A stretch of DNA of 64,000 nucleotides, taken from assembly GCF_023065955.2 (NCBI RefSeq), contig NW_026622797.1, positions 57,905,689-57,969,688 of the forward strand. Direction: 5' to 3'. Below are positions 59,311 to 64,000 of the stretch, one piece after another. The notes beneath the pieces were generated by a model that made no database searches, was not told the DNA's origin, and saw nothing but the letters and a program-made list of their open reading frames with translations. The first letter of the stretch is position 1. Each line of letters begins with the position of its first letter. The stretch is from Ursus arctos (Eukaryota; Chordata; Mammalia; Carnivora; Ursidae). The translations under genes and the position numbers were made by a program.

Positions 59311-62300
59311 AACCACTAAAAAGATTTTTACATGATTTTAAAGCCCATTTTTAGGTATTATTATTAACACAAAGTCCATTATTCTGATCCACTTTCTCCT
59401 ATTATTTAAAAGTACAAACTGAAAGTTATCCATTCAAGTTTCAAGTAAATTTTGTATATATGGTTATAATAAATCTGTAATCATATGCTCTTAGTATGGT
59501 AGAGTAGGGTTTAAGTGTTTGTTTTACATTTTATGCTATTAAAAATTAGGGATAAAAAAGATTAAGTAGAATAGATAAAACAGACTCTTTTCTTTTTGCA
59601 ATACATTTAGCATTCAAGGAGGGTGGTTTGTTGTTTTTTGAATTTTTTTTTTTGCTTTGTTTTGATTTATTTTGTTTTGTTTTTTTAAAGAGTGGCCCTC
59701 TCTAATGTATTCACTGACATTCTCTTAAACACCAAAGGCAAGCTGACAGGCACAGGATTCTGATTTCACCTTGACTCAGGTTTAGAGTAGCTGAGTTTAT
59801 CTCTGCAATATTAAATCCCTCTGGCTTGAACTATCAGACATTGTTCTCTGAAGCAAAGAAGATGACATAGCAGGTACACTGAAGCAGTTAGCATCCTGCT
59901 GAGACAACGTCCCCTCTGTATTCATTTGGGGTATTTACTCTGGGAAAAAGTGCCATCCACTATTCTCTATGCTAGCCGAGAGGCTGGGTAATTCCCTTAC
60001 CCTGCATACAGCTCAGAGGACTGACCCCAGTGTCACACACTGCCATTTCTCCAAGAGAGAGGATCAGGTTTGGTTTTGTTTTGTTTTGTTTTGTTTTTTT
60101 ACTCACCTTAACAATACTATCTTATAGGGTTCAGAAATAACAAAAAGAAAAGAAAAAAGGAGGAGGAGGGAGAAGCAAGGAGAAGGGGAAATGTGCTTCA
60201 GGCGGAATATATTGGGGTTGGAATATATATTTCCTCTCAGCTTGAGAGAATTTAGTTAATTAGGGAAAATTTGCCAGCTGGGAGTAAATGGCTTCTAATG
60301 AGAATCACAATTTCTCCTTTCCCAGAACTCTCCAAGAGAAATGCCAAGAAACCTGGATTCTGGATGTTTCAGACTTCCTTTACCCAAAGTAGTAGAAGAA
60401 TGGGGGGAAAATGTGTCCTGAGTACTTCAGCAAACATGTCTTGAGTGCTTATTATGTGGCAAGGACAATTCTAAGCACTAGGATCCAAAGATAAATACTT
60501 CACTGCCCTCAAAATCAAAACAGACCAGTAAAAATTAATCAATCAGGGCTACATACTGGAAATAAATCCAAGGTGATTTGGGGTCTAAAAGATAAATTCT
60601 GCCTCTACCTAAGGGTAAGAGTAGGAAAGGCATCAGCAAAAACAAAACAAGTGGGAACACTTGGGCTAGTCTTGATAGCTGAGTAAAAGCTCACTAGATA
60701 TATAAAGTAGGGCAAGACATTCCAGGCAGAGGGCGTTTCATGTACATGGAAGTTTTGGAAAGTATTTTGTGTCAGATTTACTGGAACCAGGAAGGGTTCA
60801 TGGGCCCGAAGGGTTAGAGAGAATTCAGACAGGTGCTGGACCAATAGGCAGATGTTGGGATGTTGGGCGATACAAGGCTCATAGGGCAGGCCACCACCCT
60901 TAACAGATAGCCTTCCCCACAGACACATCTGATTGGCAAGAGATACGTACATTCAGGCATCGGAATTTGTCTAAGACCTGAAAGCTATCATGAGGGTCAG
61001 TAATAGCCACAAAGATCACCAGAAATATGATATCTAGAGCAAGAAGTCCCATCTGAAACCAAAAATGGTAACCTGAGTATTGAAAATGAAAGCAAACTTT
61101 CAGGTAAATATGGTTAATTCAGCATGCACTTTCATGGTCTCTCTCTTCTGTCCTTGTACCAAAAAGTCAGTAAAAGGGGCGAAAGGTGTAATCCACAAAG
61201 GCAAAGAGAATCAAAGAGAATACAAAAGTAAGTGAGCAATACCCAAAAAAGGAAAATGGAAAGCAAATAGAAAAGTGGTAACCGACGGAAGAGTAGAAGT
61301 TGAAATCTAAGTGCTTATACAGAGAGATGACAAAGAGAAGCAAACCCAGCAGAACACAGGAAAGGCCAAGTACTGGGGGTAATAGGGAGAAGCATGAGAC
61401 TGAATAAAAGAGGTGATGGACATCTTTATACTACATAATTACACACCTCTAAACCCCCTTTGTCACCTTTGCAGCAAGATCTCTCACCCATTCCTCCTCA
61501 CTCTTGTTGTCAAATGCTAGCAACCAGGCATATCCTTCTTAGGGAACTAGACAATTATTTGCTGGAGATACTGGGTCTAGATTAGTGAGGAAAGGGTAGG
61601 CCTTGCTGCAATAATAATGAATGCTTTAAATAGTGTATTTCTTACTCATCACAGTCTGAAGCATACCAAGTTGTCTTTCTCTATATTGTGTCTAAACATC
61701 CAGAATGTATGGTATCCAAGGGCCACAATAAAGGTTTTTGCCCACACTTTCCTGTCACTCATTCTGCCTCCTGACTGATACTGGTGCTTCTTCATGTGGC
61801 CCTACATGCCATGGCATGCCCCTTCCTCTTGGAAATTATGAGTAACCAACTATCTTTTCAATGCTAATTATCTTCTGCTCTGTTAGACCTCGCCATTCAA
61901 AACAAAGTCATGGGTACATTTTAAAACAATGTCCAGGAAAATCTTCCACTATGGAAAACAGAGACGATGTGAATAAATGGGGGGGGGGGGGAAATGACCA
62001 AAAAGAAATATAGACAATACAGAGAAAAGAAAAAAATTTTTTTAAATACCTACAAATACTATCCTCAGATAAAAGTGAAAATATTGCATCTTTTATACAA
62101 AAAGAGACTATTAAAATAAAAACAGATATCTCAACAAATAAGAAAGACCGCTTAGAAACTAAAATAATGATGTGTCAGCTAAAATTCAAAAGAACTGTTG
62201 AATGATAGAAGTTAAAAATCTCCAAGAAAGATTTTTTTAATGGAAAATGGAAAAAATAAGAGTCAGAGGATCAATCTAGGCGATCCAACACCTGACGAGT

Positions 62301-64000
62301 AACTGTCTCTGGGGAAAAAAAAGGGACGTAAATTATCAAAAGAATTACAAAACTTAGTTTTCAAAACTGAAGTACATGAATTTCCAAACTGAAAGGGCCT
62401 CCAAAGGCCCAGTACAATAAATGAATATAGATCTACACCAGGGCACATCATCGTGAATTTTCACGGTATTAGAGATAAAGAAAAATCCCAACAGATTCCA
62501 AATTAGAAAGAAAAAAGATGAAGAACTGTGCTGGTATTAACATGTTTTTAATTATTAATATGTAGCAACGTATCCTAAATGTTAAGGGAAAATGATTTCA
62601 AATTCATAATCTTGTACCTAATCACCAATCAAGTATAACAGAAGAAATAAATAAAAGACATTTTAAAACTTGCTGTGACCCAGAAATTTTATCTCCTATG
62701 TACCCTTTTCCAGGAAGATTTTGGAAAAACTACTTTACCAAAATTGAGAGAGTAAATCAAGAAAAAATAAGACATAGGAACCAAAAGAAAAACATTCAAT
62801 GAGGGAGGGAGGAGGCAAAGGAAATCTCAAGACAGTGGTAAAGACAGTAGACAACAGCACTGAAGTAGGCCTTAGACTGTTTCAGTCTGATTAATGGAAG
62901 ATTCCAGGAAGGAGGTCTCCATGATAATTAATTAATTAATAGATGTATTTGAACACATGGAAAACAGTAGTATGAGGCATTCTATGATTTGACATGTAAA
63001 GAGCTTAGAAGTCATCATTCCCACCCTTACAATAAGGAAAAGGCTGAAAATTTGAAAATCAATTACTTTCCTTAGATCATTCAGAAAATTGAAATCACAG
63101 GACAAACCACCACCCCCAAAACTGGACAGAGAGGTGAAAACAGAGAATACAGATTAGTTTACATAAGGCAGGAGCCACCAGTACCAGGAGCCATTCAAAC
63201 ACTTCAATGGTAACTTCAATGAATTGCTGGGAGCTAAGAGTAGACTAGCTTGAGACTTTTAAATTACTAGGGGCCCAATGTTGGCAGAGTCACACTTAGA
63301 TGGGTTTTAACTCCAGAAGCTTCACCAGGTTCCTATGTAAAGAGTAGAGAAAAATCCCATATTTATCTGGGAGTGGAAAAGTAACCATTTTGAAATAAAC
63401 CAAGAGCATTCTCCACAACAAAGTCATACCTGGCAGGGAATATATTTTATCAGAGCTCTATCAGACTTGGATAAGGGAAATTACCTTATTTATTTACTTA
63501 CCTTAAATTACCTTATTATCTAGCCCCTTCTAGGCTTCCTGTCTCATCTAAAGCAAGGGGAGGTAGTAGAAGCTGAAAAATACTGTGAAAGTCACATTCC
63601 AGAGGTATAGGCCCACTAAAAACCTGAGACCTACTCACAGAAATATAGAATGCTTCCCTTCCTCCTATATCTTACCAGCACATCAAAGTTCTTCACAAGA
63701 AGTCTCAAGGGAAAACCAAAGAGAAGAGAAAAGACAAAAAATAGGACACTAGAGGAAACTAAAGCCTCTGTTACTTAACAGCTAAAGCAAACAATAAACA
63801 TAGCCTAACTCCTAGCCAAATAGACATAAAACCTTGCGCTAATGGCCTATCTCAGCTCCTATCATCCACTACATCATGTCCAGTTTTCGATGAAAAAAAA
63901 ATGCAAGGCATCGTAAAAAAATTTTTTTTAAATGCAAGGCATATTTAATAATACAAGAATAAAACATAATCTGAAGAGACAAACATCAAAACCAGACTCA
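59311..64000. other. Unassigned intergenic stretch to window end
   Basis: No gene recognised. (TTTTG)n at 60073-60098, a MIR/L2-like patch at 60430-60500 ('gtcttgagtgcttattatgt'), G13 at 61979-61991, and A+T-rich sequence elsewhere. The 115-residue minus-strand frame at 60605-60952 has no recognisable motif. Confidence 0.5.
60073..60098. repeat. (TTTTG)n microsatellite
   Basis: Four to five TTTTG units followed by a T run. Confidence 0.9.

Noticed and set aside
60605..60952. 115-residue minus-strand frame in the intergenic region.
   Set aside because: No motif, no splice context and no neighbouring gene; judged a chance frame.

Overview
The window is mammalian nuclear DNA from a carnivore. 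At least a dozen copies of the tRNA-Lys-derived Can-SINE are scattered on both strands, many with target-site duplications, and Can-SINEs are restricted to Carnivora. The youngest copies (34442-34640, 55990-56187, 26221-26418) are of the 'cagcggttaagcgtctgcc' type that I associate with bears and the giant panda. An ursid or near arctoid relative is therefore the best guess, but the species call is an inference.

The only protein-coding gene I can support is MCHR2 (melanin-concentrating hormone receptor 2), on the + strand from about 8017 to 31148. Five coding exons (8043-8224, 14890-15099, 19570-19764, 22345-22464, 30833-31148) join into an uninterrupted 340-residue class A GPCR, the length I recall for the human protein. 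All splice sites are GT-AG, all four coding introns are phase 2, and there is no frameshift or premature stop. The gene therefore looks functional here, unlike in rodents and lagomorphs. The non-coding first exon and promoter were not identified and may lie before the window.

Layout: 1-8016 is upstream or first-intron sequence with a MIR, three Can-SINE/L1 clusters and microsatellites. 8017-31148 is the gene; its introns hold MER20-, MIR- and L2-type relics, an MLT1 LTR, a short minisatellite and, in the last intron, a near full-length antisense L1 of about 6.3 kb carrying two SINE insertions. From 31149 to the end no gene is recognisable. This intergenic half carries an antisense L1 nested in a MER5A (36871-40141), an internally deleted sense L1 (50987-55084), a third L1 tail (58220-59310), several SINEs, MIR/L2 relics and long stretches of unassigned A+T-rich sequence.

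No operon, CRISPR array, RNA gene or new multi-gene system is visible. The most unusual items are structural: a tail-to-head permuted SINE with target duplications (24729-24899), a full-length-ended L1 lacking its reverse-transcriptase core (50987-55084), microsatellites that arose at one L1 site in four of six copies, a 5'-inverted (twin-primed) L1 (1755-2370), and two local sequence duplications (20933-21094, 55185-55328).
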